From assembly GCA_015056795.1 (NCBI GenBank), contig SVFO01000018.1, positions 35,630-75,216 of the forward strand: a stretch of 39,587 nt of DNA. Direction: 5' to 3'. The stretch is from Lachnospiraceae bacterium. GTDB lineage: Bacteria > Bacillota > Clostridia > Lachnospirales > Lachnospiraceae. The notes beneath the pieces are model-generated. The model did no database searches, was not told the origin of the DNA, and saw only the letters and a program-made list of their open reading frames with translations. This document shows, piece after piece, positions 7,785-15,170 of the stretch (position 1 is its first letter; every line of letters starts with the position of its first letter). Position numbers and translations under genes: made by a program.

Positions 7785-7814
7785 GTAAAATACGTAGAAG
7801 GAGTCATATTAATC

Positions 7815-8126
7815 ATGGCAAAGGATAATTATGAAGCTGAAGAAGAAATGACCGTCACTCTTGACTTAGACGACGGTTCTACCGTAACCTGCTCCATTGT
7901 TACCATTTTAACCGTTGAGGATCAGGATTATATTGCCTTGCTTCCCTTGAACGAGAACGGAGAAAACGAGGATGGCGAGGTTTGGTTTTATCGTTATGCA
8001 GAGAATCCCGACGATCCCAACGAAGAGCCAGAGCTTGGCTACATTGACGATGATGAAGAATATGAGAAGGTAGCAGATGCCTTCGACGAATTCCTCGACA
8101 ATGCAGAATTCGACGAGCTTGTATAA
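7815..8126 (+). CDS. DUF1292 (YrzB-like) family protein
   Basis: A 103-residue, very acidic protein: MAKDNYEAEEEMTVTLDLDDGSTVTCSIVTIL, then DYIALLPL and VWFYRYAEN, ending with a Glu/Asp-rich segment. The alternating beta pattern with ALLPL and the aromatic strand matches DUF1292 (YrzB of Bacillus), a widespread Firmicutes family without an assigned reaction. An open frame runs upstream to 7500, but AAGGAG about 11 bases before ATG 7815, the promoter at 7696-7724 and the family's length fix this start. It is the only plus-strand gene in the window. It lies divergently next to the GH13-like gene and converges on the helicase gene with 24 bases between the stop codons. In other Firmicutes DUF1292 is often near the alaS/yrrK region; that context is absent here. 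Confidence 0.85.
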   Translation: MAKDNYEAEEEMTVTLDLDDGSTVTCSIVTILTVEDQDYIALLPLNENGENEDGEVWFYRYAENPDDPNEEPELGYIDDDEEYEKVADAFDEFLDNAEFDELV

Positions 8127-8150
8127 GCCAGTTCCATGCAATCTAGTTGC

Positions 8151-10199
8151 TTAAAAATCCAAGAAACGCGAGACGTCCTCGGGATGCTCTCGCGTTCCTT
8201 TTATGTAGGTGAATTCTAGGCGAGATTTCGCCCTTGTCATTCCTACATAAAAGATTCTTCTCTCCTCCTCAACCGTCGCAGCGTCTAACATGGTTCCATG
8301 CGGATACACCCTTTCATTACAATTGGGCATAATAACCCGATCAAACTCCAATCCCTTTGCTGCATGAACCGTCATTAAGGCGATCCTTTGGTTTTTATCA
8401 TTAAATGGTGCAATACGATCCTGAGTATTTTGCTTCCCCCCATTTCTTACCTTTCCTTCCACAGAGGTCATCGAATTGCAAAGCTCTTTTATGGTTGTAT
8501 ATTGTTTTACTTCAGCCGAAAGCCATTCCAATAGTTCCATGCATTCCTCACGCTTTTCCTGCAGCTCCTCATATTGCTCCGTTACCCACCTGTCATATCC
8601 AACCATTCTGCGAACATATTGCACCGCCGTATAAGGCGAAAGACTCTGAATCGTTTGATTTTGCGTTTTCAATAGCTTTAATCGCTCAAATATCCTCGGA
8701 TCCTTTTTTTCATAATATTGCATCAACCTTACCAAAAAAGCCCCTCCGCTTTGACAAGTCATACTCTCTTGGGTCTCCATGTCCCTGCATGAACTTAATG
8801 CTTCCCGAGACACATATCTTGTTGGCTTATTGATAATTCTAGCAACATCCTCCTTATCGCCTTCTCCAATTGCCAGCTTCAAGTATGACATGATATCCGA
8901 AACGGTATCACTTTGGCATGGATCCATCAGCTTTTCCCTTATGGCAAAGGGTATGCCTTCCTGCTTTAAGCGAAGCGCCATTCTTTGCATCAGACGGTTA
9001 GTTCGAAATAAAATCGCCATTTGCATTCCAGATATATTTTTTTCAAAGCCGCCCGCAATCTTTCGCAAATCTGAGTTCTCCTTTTGAACTTCGACATTGT
9101 CCAAAAAGGAATGGCAAGCATTTACAATATATTCCTGCTCTTCCTCCTTCGTCCGAAAAGCCGATTTTAAGATACATGAATCGATTCTTCCATGGCTTCT
9201 ATTGTCATAGGATTCCAGATTTTTGGGAAATCGGTTCTTATTATGACCAATCATCTTTAAGGAAGCTTCCACGATACCTTGCTTACTCCGATAATTGACA
9301 TTCAAGGTGATCTGTTTTGCTTGATATTCCTTGGCAAAGGCCTGCATACAGGTCGGATCTGCTCCGCGAAAACCATAAATCGATTGGTCATCATCTCCCA
9401 CGGCAAAAATCGAATACGGTTCCTTTGATAATAGCCTGATCACCTCATATTGCGCCGGATTCATGTCTTGAAATTCGTCAATCAATATGGAATCAAACCT
9501 GCTTTGCCAATATGCCCGTATCTCAGGTTGCTCCTCTAACAGCTTTCGACAATCGATCAGCATGTCATCATAATCGACCTTGCCTAATCTTCTTCGTTCC
9601 TTTTCATAAGCTTGAAAGAATTCATCAAAACGATCTCGTAATTCCACGGGCATACGACGCAGTGCTTCTGATTTCTTTCCCGAATTCTTATAATAACTAA
9701 TGGCACTGATGGATTCCATTGCGATGTTATTTCGCTGAATTTCATGATAATTAGGCAACAGCTTCCTAAGAACAGGAAGAAGAATGTTCTTCTTGTCCGC
9801 ATCCGTCAACAATTGGCGGTCTTGAAAGGAAAGGGATTGCTTTAAGACGTGATAAAAGATGGAATGAAACGTTCCGAAATTGACGGTCTGTGAAACATTA
9901 TTTTGTTTCACGCTCCGTGAAACATCAAATTGTTTCACGGCAAGTTGATGGAGATATCGATTCTTCATGGATGCCGCTGCATCTCTGGTAAAGGTTAGCA
10001 CCAATATCTTTTCTGGTGCAATCCCCTGAAATTCCGTTAAGTAGCGGATTCTATGGGTTATGACGAAGGTTTTTCCGGATCCGGGCCCTGCCAAAACCAG
10101 CAGGGGGCCCGTTCCGTCAAATGTGATTGCTTCGAGCTGGGCTGAATTTGCTTGTGTAATTTCAAGCTCTTCTGCGATTTTTTGTAAATCCTTAAGCAT
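8151..10199 (-). CDS. UvrD/REP-family ATP-dependent DNA helicase (PcrA-like)
   Basis: A superfamily 1A helicase of about 682 residues. Visible motifs are the Q-motif region ([18 protein letters not shown]), Walker A GPGSGKT (about 38-44), [28 protein letters not shown] with ILI before it, [36 protein letters not shown] and [12 protein letters not shown]. Such enzymes unwind DNA 3' to 5' in repair or replication restart. It is somewhat shorter than typical PcrA and lacks the usual long C-terminal tail. An insertion at about residues 88-106, between motif Ia and the GTFHS motif, consists of two 9-residue repeats encoded by a 27-bp tandem repeat (see repeat entry). ATG 10199 is chosen because it overlaps the gltX stop by eight bases with GGAG just before it; a TTG at 10214 is in frame. 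Translational coupling to gltX is likely. Confidence 0.85.
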   Translation of the reverse strand: MLKDLQKIAEELEITQANSAQLEAITFDGTGPLLVLAGPGSGKTFVITHRIRYLTEFQGIAPEKILVLTFTRDAAASMKNRYLHQLAVKQFDVSRSVKQNNVSQTVNFGTFHSIFYHVLKQSLSFQDRQLLTDADKKNILLPVLRKLLPNYHEIQRNNIAMESISAISYYKNSGKKSEALRRMPVELRDRFDEFFQAYEKERRRLGKVDYDDMLIDCRKLLEEQPEIRAYWQSRFDSILIDEFQDMNPAQYEVIRLLSKEPYSIFAVGDDDQSIYGFRGADPTCMQAFAKEYQAKQITLNVNYRSKQGIVEASLKMIGHNKNRFPKNLESYDNRSHGRIDSCILKSAFRTKEEEQEYIVNACHSFLDNVEVQKENSDLRKIAGGFEKNISGMQMAILFRTNRLMQRMALRLKQEGIPFAIREKLMDPCQSDTVSDIMSYLKLAIGEGDKEDVARIINKPTRYVSREALSSCRDMETQESMTCQSGGAFLVRLMQYYEKKDPRIFERLKLLKTQNQTIQSLSPYTAVQYVRRMVGYDRWVTEQYEELQEKREECMELLEWLSAEVKQYTTIKELCNSMTSVEGKVRNGGKQNTQDRIAPFNDKNQRIALMTVHAAKGLEFDRVIMPNCNERVYPHGTMLDAATVEEERRIFYVGMTRAKSRLEFTYIKGTREHPEDVSRFLDF
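8165..8196 (+). terminator. Probable terminator of DUF1292, embedded in the helicase coding end
   Basis: AACGCGAGA (8165-8173) pairs perfectly with TCTCGCGTT (8188-8196), and the loop can add about five more pairs around a single bulge. On the plus strand it is followed by CCTTTT, a weak T-run. The same bases encode the C-terminal residues of the convergent helicase gene. Confidence 0.5.
9885..9938 (-). repeat. 27-bp tandem repeat made of parS-like half-sites
   Basis: Two 27-base units (9938-9912 and 9911-9885 on the minus strand) each contain GTGAAACA, six bases, then TGTTTCAC. This gives four copies of one 8-mer in alternating orientation. The inner pair, TGTTTCAC and GTGAAACA separated by five bases, consists of the two arms of the bacterial parS palindrome. 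In the helicase they encode VKQFDVSRS and VKQNNVSQT. Confidence 0.85.
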
Positions 10200-11646
10200 T
10201 CTCCAATAAAGCAATGCCCTTTCGAATTCTCTTTAAGGTCTCGTCCTTCCCAATGATCTCCATGATCTCGGTCGCTCCTGCAGGCGTCATTTGCTTGCCA
10301 GATACTGCAGTACGAATCGGCCACATTACATAGCCGTTCTTAACGCCTTTCTCCTCAACATACTTACACAAGGTGGCATACAGCCCGTCATTACTGTAGT
10401 CCTCCTGCGCCTCCAAAATCGGAAGCATATCCTTTAACACCTGAAGAGAAGTCTCGGAATTCGTCTTCATCTTCTTATGCGTATACATCTCGGGATCATA
10501 CTCTGGCAGCTCCTCAAAGAAATCCACAAGTGCGGGAATGTCAGGGAATACCTCGATTCTCGTCTTTACCATATTGGCAATCTTCTTAAGGTCAAAGTCC
10601 TTAGTCAGTGCCTCCTTCAAATAAGGCTCTGCCATCTCATAGAAGGTGTCAAAATCCATGGCCTTAATGTACTCGCCATTCATCCAGCGAAGCTTTACAA
10701 TGTCAAATACCGCAGGGCTCTTGCTGATTCTATGATAATCAAACTCCTTGATCAGCTCCTCTAAGGAGAAAATCTCGCGGTTATCCTCAGGGCTCCAGCC
10801 AAGCAACGCAATGTAATTGACAATGGCCTCAGAAACAAAGCCCTGATCAATCAGGTCCTCAAAGGAGGAATGTCCAGATCTCTTAGAGAGCTTTTTATGA
10901 TTCTCATCCGTGATCAGAGGAAGGTGAATGTACACGGGGCTCTCCCATCCAAAGGCATCATAGAGTCTCTGGTACTTCGGGGAAGAAGAAATATACTCAT
11001 TTCCTCTTACAACATGCGTAATGTTCATGGTATGATCATCAACGACATTCGCAAAGTTATAGGTCGGGAATCCATCAGATTTAATCAGGATCATGTCATC
11101 CAGCTCTGCATTCTCCACGGTGATCTCACCATAAAGCTCGTCGACAAAAGTCGTTGTTCCCTCGTTCGGAATGTTCTGGCGAATGACAAAGGGCTTTCCA
11201 GCCGCAAGATTTGCCTCTACCTCTTCCTTCGAAAGGCCAAGGCAATGCTTGTCATACATGCAAATCTCCTTGCCCTCAACAACCTCAGTCTTCAAAGAAG
11301 CCAAACGCTCCTTATCGCAGAAGCAATAATATGCCTCGCCCTTCTCCACAAGCTCCTTAGCATATTTCATGTAAATGCCAGTCTTAACGCGCTCACTCTG
11401 TACGTAAGGGCCATAACCGCCATCCTTATCAGGGCCCTCATCATGAACCAGACCTGTCTTCTCCAGCGTACGATTAATAATCTCAATTGCGCCGTCGACA
11501 AATCTCTCCTGGTCGGTATCCTCAATTCTTAACATAAAGTCTCCGCCTGCATGCTTTGCAGTCAAAAACTCATACAGCGCCGTCCTTAAGTTTCCTACAT
11601 GCATTTTTCCCGTAGGGCTCGGCGCATACCTTGTTCTAATCTTCAT
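10192..11646 (-). CDS. gltX: Glutamate--tRNA ligase
   Basis: A 484-residue class I aminoacyl-tRNA synthetase that charges tRNA-Glu (and in many Bacillota also tRNA-Gln, later amidated by GatCAB). The HIGH-type motif is in [33 protein letters not shown] follows, [26 protein letters not shown] is the conserved core, and the KMSKS-type motif is KKLSKR at about residue 251. A zinc-site-like CFC...C pattern lies near residues 108-135. The C-terminal anticodon-binding helical domain is complete. TTG 11652 is also in frame, but AAGGAG lies nine bases from ATG 11646, which is therefore chosen. It is followed by the helicase with an 8-base overlap and preceded by the hydrogenase gene; a T-less hairpin lies in the 58-base gap. 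Confidence 0.97.
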   Translation of the reverse strand: MKIRTRYAPSPTGKMHVGNLRTALYEFLTAKHAGGDFMLRIEDTDQERFVDGAIEIINRTLEKTGLVHDEGPDKDGGYGPYVQSERVKTGIYMKYAKELVEKGEAYYCFCDKERLASLKTEVVEGKEICMYDKHCLGLSKEEVEANLAAGKPFVIRQNIPNEGTTTFVDELYGEITVENAELDDMILIKSDGFPTYNFANVVDDHTMNITHVVRGNEYISSSPKYQRLYDAFGWESPVYIHLPLITDENHKKLSKRSGHSSFEDLIDQGFVSEAIVNYIALLGWSPEDNREIFSLEELIKEFDYHRISKSPAVFDIVKLRWMNGEYIKAMDFDTFYEMAEPYLKEALTKDFDLKKIANMVKTRIEVFPDIPALVDFFEELPEYDPEMYTHKKMKTNSETSLQVLKDMLPILEAQEDYSNDGLYATLCKYVEEKGVKNGYVMWPIRTAVSGKQMTPAGATEIMEIIGKDETLKRIRKGIALLENA

Positions 11647-11673
11647 CTTCAAAATCTCCTTTTCTTATTGTAA

Positions 11674-11692
11674 GGCTTTCTATGGGAAAGCC
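11674..11692 (-). other. Intergenic hairpin between hydrogenase and gltX
   Basis: GGCTTTC/GAAAGCC, a perfect 7-bp stem with a 5-base loop, lies just before the gltX ribosome site. It has no T-run, so it is not a standard terminator; RNA processing or stability is possible. Confidence 0.5.
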
Positions 11693-11704
11693 AATCTTAT
11701 GCAA

Positions 11705-13222
11705 TTATTGAACGTCTCTTTGGTGGCAGCTTTCATCAGGGATATTCCTTTCGGCCGCTCCCTTGAATTTTTGAACTTCCTTTGTTGCTTGCGGAATTGC
11801 GATATTTGTTCCCGCACCAGCGACGCATCCACCAGGGCAAGCCATGCCTTCGATTAGGCAGCCCTTCATACGACCAGCCTTTGCCATGGCAAGCACCTTT
11901 CGACAATCTGAAAGTCCTTCTGCATGTTCGACCTTTACTTCCGTACCAGGATAATAGGTTTCGATGCATCGTTCAATGGCATCCGCCACACCACCAGCAA
12001 CGCCATATCCACGACCAGCAGAGGTTGCATCCCGCATTTCGTCCATGGCCTTGATCTCGTCAAGTAAAATTCCCTTTGCTTCGAACATACCAGTCAATTC
12101 TTCAAAGGTAATGACAAAATCCACGTCAGAACGCACGGATCTTCTGCTGGCTTCCAGCTTTTTCGAAGCGCAAGGCCCGATAAACACTACAGATGCATTC
12201 GGCCGTTCCTTTTTAATTACCCGCGCCGTAGCAACCATGGGCGTCAATTCATTGCTAATTTTGTCAATTGTCTCTGGGAAAAAGTGCTTCGCCATCACTG
12301 ACCAAGACGGGCAACAGCTCGTCAGGGCAAATTCCTGATTGCCAGACGCAACCTCCTTGACATAATGCTCTGCTTCGGCCATGCATCCCATGTCAGCACC
12401 GATTGCCGTTTCATATACCTCGGAGAAGCCAAGTTCCTTCAGTGCCGTCTTAAAAACATCCGGCGTCACTTTAGGTCCAAATTGTCCAACAAAGGCGGGT
12501 GCCACCTGTGCCACGATCTCTCGTCCGCTTTGCATGGCGCGAATCAACTGGAAAATCTGAGATTTATCTGCGATGGCTCCAAACGGACAGCTCACCATGC
12601 ACATGCCACAGGAAACGCAGGTTTCATTATCAATGGTCGCTCTTCCATAGCTGTCCGATTTAATCGCGCCCACGCCGCAAGCAGCCTTACAAGGCCTTTC
12701 CTTATGACAAATGGCATCATACGGACATACTGATTTACACTTTCCGCATTTGATACATTTTTCCTGATCAATGACCGATTTTCCATTTACAAAGGTAATG
12801 GCATCCTTCGGGCAAACCTCTTGGCAGGGATGTGCCACACATCCCATGCAGGAGCTTGTCACCTCATAGCGGTTCTCTGGACATGCATTGCATGCCGAAG
12901 GAATCACCTGCATCAGCGGTGGTTCATAATATTTCTCGTCAATATTGCTTTCTTCCAGCCCTTCCGTCAAATGGCCTGGATGTTCACGGTTTTCCGGTCG
13001 AAGGCTCATGCCCATGGCCAACCGAATTCGTTCTCGAATGATTGCACGATCGCGATATACGCTTTCCCAATACTTTGGTTCCTCATAATCTACAATCTTA
13101 TAAGGCAACGCTTCCATGTCATCTTTTAGGTTTTTTGAATGATACGCCAAATTGGCGACTTCCTTAAATACCCTGCGCCTTCTTTGACGCACAGGCGTGT
13201 CTATGCCTCGCATGTCACTCAT
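11705..13222 (-). CDS. Monomeric [FeFe] hydrogenase, group B-like
   Basis: A 505-residue iron-sulfur protein. Residues 111-217 hold several ferredoxin-type cysteine sets (CMGCVAHPCQEVCP, CIKCGKCKSVCP, RPCKAACGVGAI, CVSCGMCMVSCP). The C-terminal half has the H-cluster domain: L1 TSCCPSW (301-307), L2 IGPCASKK (348-355) and L3 EGMACPGGCVAGAG (458-471), with all four H-cluster cysteines present. The L2 form GPC, instead of MPC of group A, points to group B. Such enzymes interconvert protons and H2 with ferredoxin-level electrons, but the physiological partner of group B is poorly defined. Maturases HydEFG are not in the window. The N-terminal 100 residues are charged and unlike the 2Fe-2S domain of CpI. 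GAGAGGA lies upstream of the ATG. Its neighbours are the cyclo-ligase and gltX. Confidence 0.88.
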   Translation of the reverse strand: MSDMRGIDTPVRQRRRRVFKEVANLAYHSKNLKDDMEALPYKIVDYEEPKYWESVYRDRAIIRERIRLAMGMSLRPENREHPGHLTEGLEESNIDEKYYEPPLMQVIPSACNACPENRYEVTSSCMGCVAHPCQEVCPKDAITFVNGKSVIDQEKCIKCGKCKSVCPYDAICHKERPCKAACGVGAIKSDSYGRATIDNETCVSCGMCMVSCPFGAIADKSQIFQLIRAMQSGREIVAQVAPAFVGQFGPKVTPDVFKTALKELGFSEVYETAIGADMGCMAEAEHYVKEVASGNQEFALTSCCPSWSVMAKHFFPETIDKISNELTPMVATARVIKKERPNASVVFIGPCASKKLEASRRSVRSDVDFVITFEELTGMFEAKGILLDEIKAMDEMRDATSAGRGYGVAGGVADAIERCIETYYPGTEVKVEHAEGLSDCRKVLAMAKAGRMKGCLIEGMACPGGCVAGAGTNIAIPQATKEVQKFKGAAERNIPDESCHQRDVQ

Positions 13223-13252
13223 GTATCAGTTCATTCCTCTCAATTATCTTCA

Positions 13253-13272
13253 AATCAGCCTTAACGCTGATT
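13253..13272 (-). other. Hairpin downstream of the cyclo-ligase
   Basis: AATCAGC/GCTGATT, a 7-bp stem with a 6-base loop, starts two bases after the stop codon at 13275. No T-run follows on the minus strand, so termination would be inefficient; it may protect the upstream mRNA end. Confidence 0.45.
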
Positions 13273-13274
13273 AT

Positions 13275-13838
13275 TTATACTAAAATCACTTGATATGGCT
13301 TCCTGTCATGCTCATTCGTCGGAATCTTCTCCGTCATCTGACAAGCATGTCCAATGGCAATGCTGCGAACCCAAAGCTCCTCTTTATCCTCCAAAAAACG
13401 ATCATAGAATCCCTTGCCATAGCCCATGCGATTCCGATAGGGATCAAACCCGACACCAGGCATTAATAGCAAAGTCTTTTTTGCTTCTTCAGGAGAATAC
13501 TCATATTTTTCCGTGTTCCCCTCTGGCTCAGGAATTCCTCGGTACCCTTCCCTTAACTGTTCCAACGAAGTAATGCGGTAAAAATACATTTCCTCTTTTT
13601 GCAGGTTTCCCTCTTTGATACAACCAACCTTTGGAACATAGAGCTTTTTCCCCTTTTGCAAGGTTTCCTTCAGGATTTCCATCGTGCTGATTTCGCTGCC
13701 ATAGCTTACAAACGCAAGCACCGTATCAGAAAGATAATACCACTGATGTCCCAAAATCCGTTCTGTGATCAGTATTTCTGCCCTTTTTTGTTCCTGCTCC
13801 GTTAAGGCATCACGTCGTTTTAACAGTTCACGCCTCAA
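13275..13838 (-). CDS. 5-formyltetrahydrofolate cyclo-ligase
   Basis: A 187-residue enzyme (MTHFS/YgfA family) that uses ATP to convert 5-formyl-THF to 5,10-methenyl-THF, returning a storage or inhibitory folate to the one-carbon pool served here by fhs and folD. The signature LLMPGVGFDPYRNRMGYGKGFYDRFL is intact, as is the N-terminal RRELLKRRDALTEQEQ with the conserved basic residues, and FVSYGSEIST and KLYVPKV follow. The only available start is TTG 13838, which overlaps the upstream TGA (TTGA). There is no clear ribosome site, only an A9 tract. The frame remains open upstream without a start codon, so coupling, or a -1 slip from the DUF896 frame, could supply its N-terminus (see findings). 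A hairpin follows the stop. Confidence 0.93.
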   Translation of the reverse strand: MRRELLKRRDALTEQEQKRAEILITERILGHQWYYLSDTVLAFVSYGSEISTMEILKETLQKGKKLYVPKVGCIKEGNLQKEEMYFYRITSLEQLREGYRGIPEPEGNTEKYEYSPEEAKKTLLLMPGVGFDPYRNRMGYGKGFYDRFLEDKEELWVRSIAIGHACQMTEKIPTNEHDRKPYQVILV

Positions 13839-14188
13839 GGCTTTTTTTTTACCGTTAAATCTTCCTGACCGCTTTGTTCTTTCTCCGAAGTATCAACCCT
13901 TTTCTGTCCTTCTGGCTTTTCCTGCTCCTCAAGCTTTTCCTTCTCTTCGAGCTCTTCTAACCTTTTTTCGCCCTCAACTCTTCTTCTGCGGTCACTGACC
14001 TTTTCCCTGCTACCATCCTCATATTGAATAGTCATGCTTTCAAGCTGGCTGCGGAGATTCCCTCGAATGCTGGCAACATAGTCCTTCCGAAGCTGCGCCT
14101 GTTCAACCTTTTCTTCCTCTGTCAGGCCAACTCCTTTCGATTTATGATATAACTCATTAATTCTCTTGATTTTTTCATCCATGGTCAT
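13835..14188 (-). CDS. DUF896 (UPF0291/YnzC-like) protein with charged C-terminal extension
   Basis: A 117-residue protein. The first 60 or so residues (MDEKIKRINELYHKSKGVGLTEEEKVEQAQLRKDYVASIRGNLRSQLESM) match the DUF896/YnzC family, a small helical-hairpin protein of unknown function in Firmicutes; YnzC of Bacillus is SOS-associated by operon context. Family members are usually 60-80 residues, so the Glu/Lys/Arg-rich tail after about residue 65 is an extension, ending in VKKKP encoded over an A9 tract. AAGGA lies 12 bases before ATG 14188. The stop codon overlaps the cyclo-ligase TTG start. The slip-prone A-AAA-AAG at 13841-13847 sits directly before the stop. Confidence 0.85.
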   Translation of the reverse strand: MTMDEKIKRINELYHKSKGVGLTEEEKVEQAQLRKDYVASIRGNLRSQLESMTIQYEDGSREKVSDRRRRVEGEKRLEELEEKEKLEEQEKPEGQKRVDTSEKEQSGQEDLTVKKKP

Positions 14189-14249
14189 AAGACAATGCCA
14201 TCCTTATCAGAAATACACTTTCCTAATCAATGCAAAACAATTTCTAAAT

Positions 14250-15119
14250 TTATTTCTTATGTAAATTATCGACAAACCCAGGCAGATCAAAGGCTTCATC
14301 CTTCTTTGCCTTAAACAAGGTTCCGATCGTCTTTCCATTCATAATACGATGTAACACGCCAATATCCTCGCTGTTGGCAATGATCATGTCCGCCCCGGAA
14401 GCCGTTGCAATCCTTGCCGCAATCAACTTAGTGCTCATTCCACCAGTTCCAACACCGCTTCCCGTGCTTGCCTTGCCCATCTCCATCAATTCGGGAGTCA
14501 GTTCCTCAACAACGTCAATAAATTTCGCATCAGGATTCTTATGAGGATCATCCGTATAAAGACCATCAATGTCAGAGAGCAAAATCAGCAGATCTGCTTC
14601 CACAAGCGCAGCAACAATTGCAGATAGCGTATCATTGTCGCCAATCTCAATTTCATAGGTAGCAACGGTATCATTTTCATTTACTACGGGAATGACACCC
14701 ATCTCCAAAAGCTGCGTAAAGGTATTATGAGCATTATAGCGATTCAAATTATCCACAATCGTATTCTTGGTCATCAAGATCTGCGCTGCAATTTGATTAT
14801 ACTCGGCAAATAATTTTGTATAGGTCATCATCAGTCTTGCCTGTCCTATGGCAGAACAAGCCTGTTTCATTGCCATAGCCTCAGCCTGCACGTCTCTTTT
14901 GATCTCCGAGATACCAACTGCCTTCTTACCAGCAGCAATGGCACCACTCGTCACAAGGACTACCTCTTTGCCCTGATTACGGATGTCAGAAAGTTCACGC
15001 ACCAGCTTTTCCAACCGAATGTAATCCATGTCCCCAGATTCTTTATGCTGCAGGGACGAGGAACCAATTTTCACAACAATTCTTTTTTTGTCTTTAATCA
15101 ATTCTCTTATGTTTTCCAC
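14250..15119 (-). CDS. proB: Glutamate 5-kinase (catalytic domain only)
   Basis: A 289-residue amino-acid kinase that phosphorylates glutamate to gamma-glutamyl phosphate, the first step of proline synthesis. Visible motifs: RIVVKIGSSSL (ATP site), EVVLVTSGAIAAGKKAVG, PVVNENDTVA and IGDNDTLSAIVAALVEADLLILLSDIDGLYTDDP, and the GVGTGGMSTKLIAARIA loop. Many ProB proteins carry a C-terminal PUA domain; this one stops soon after the kinase domain, as in a known shorter class. proA, which usually follows, is absent from this position; the next gene is DUF896. The start is GTG 15119 with AGGTGA seven bases upstream. Feedback inhibition by proline is a family property, not shown here. Confidence 0.95.
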   Translation of the reverse strand: MENIRELIKDKKRIVVKIGSSSLQHKESGDMDYIRLEKLVRELSDIRNQGKEVVLVTSGAIAAGKKAVGISEIKRDVQAEAMAMKQACSAIGQARLMMTYTKLFAEYNQIAAQILMTKNTIVDNLNRYNAHNTFTQLLEMGVIPVVNENDTVATYEIEIGDNDTLSAIVAALVEADLLILLSDIDGLYTDDPHKNPDAKFIDVVEELTPELMEMGKASTGSGVGTGGMSTKLIAARIATASGADMIIANSEDIGVLHRIMNGKTIGTLFKAKKDEAFDLPGFVDNLHKK

Positions 15120-15170
15120 GATGTCTCACCTAACCCACAATTTGATATATTTATCTATTTTACTTCTTTT

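Noticed and set aside
7500..7814. Upstream extension of the DUF1292 frame
   Set aside because: It lies antisense to the GH13-like gene, precedes the promoter, and family length plus AAGGAG place the start at 7815.
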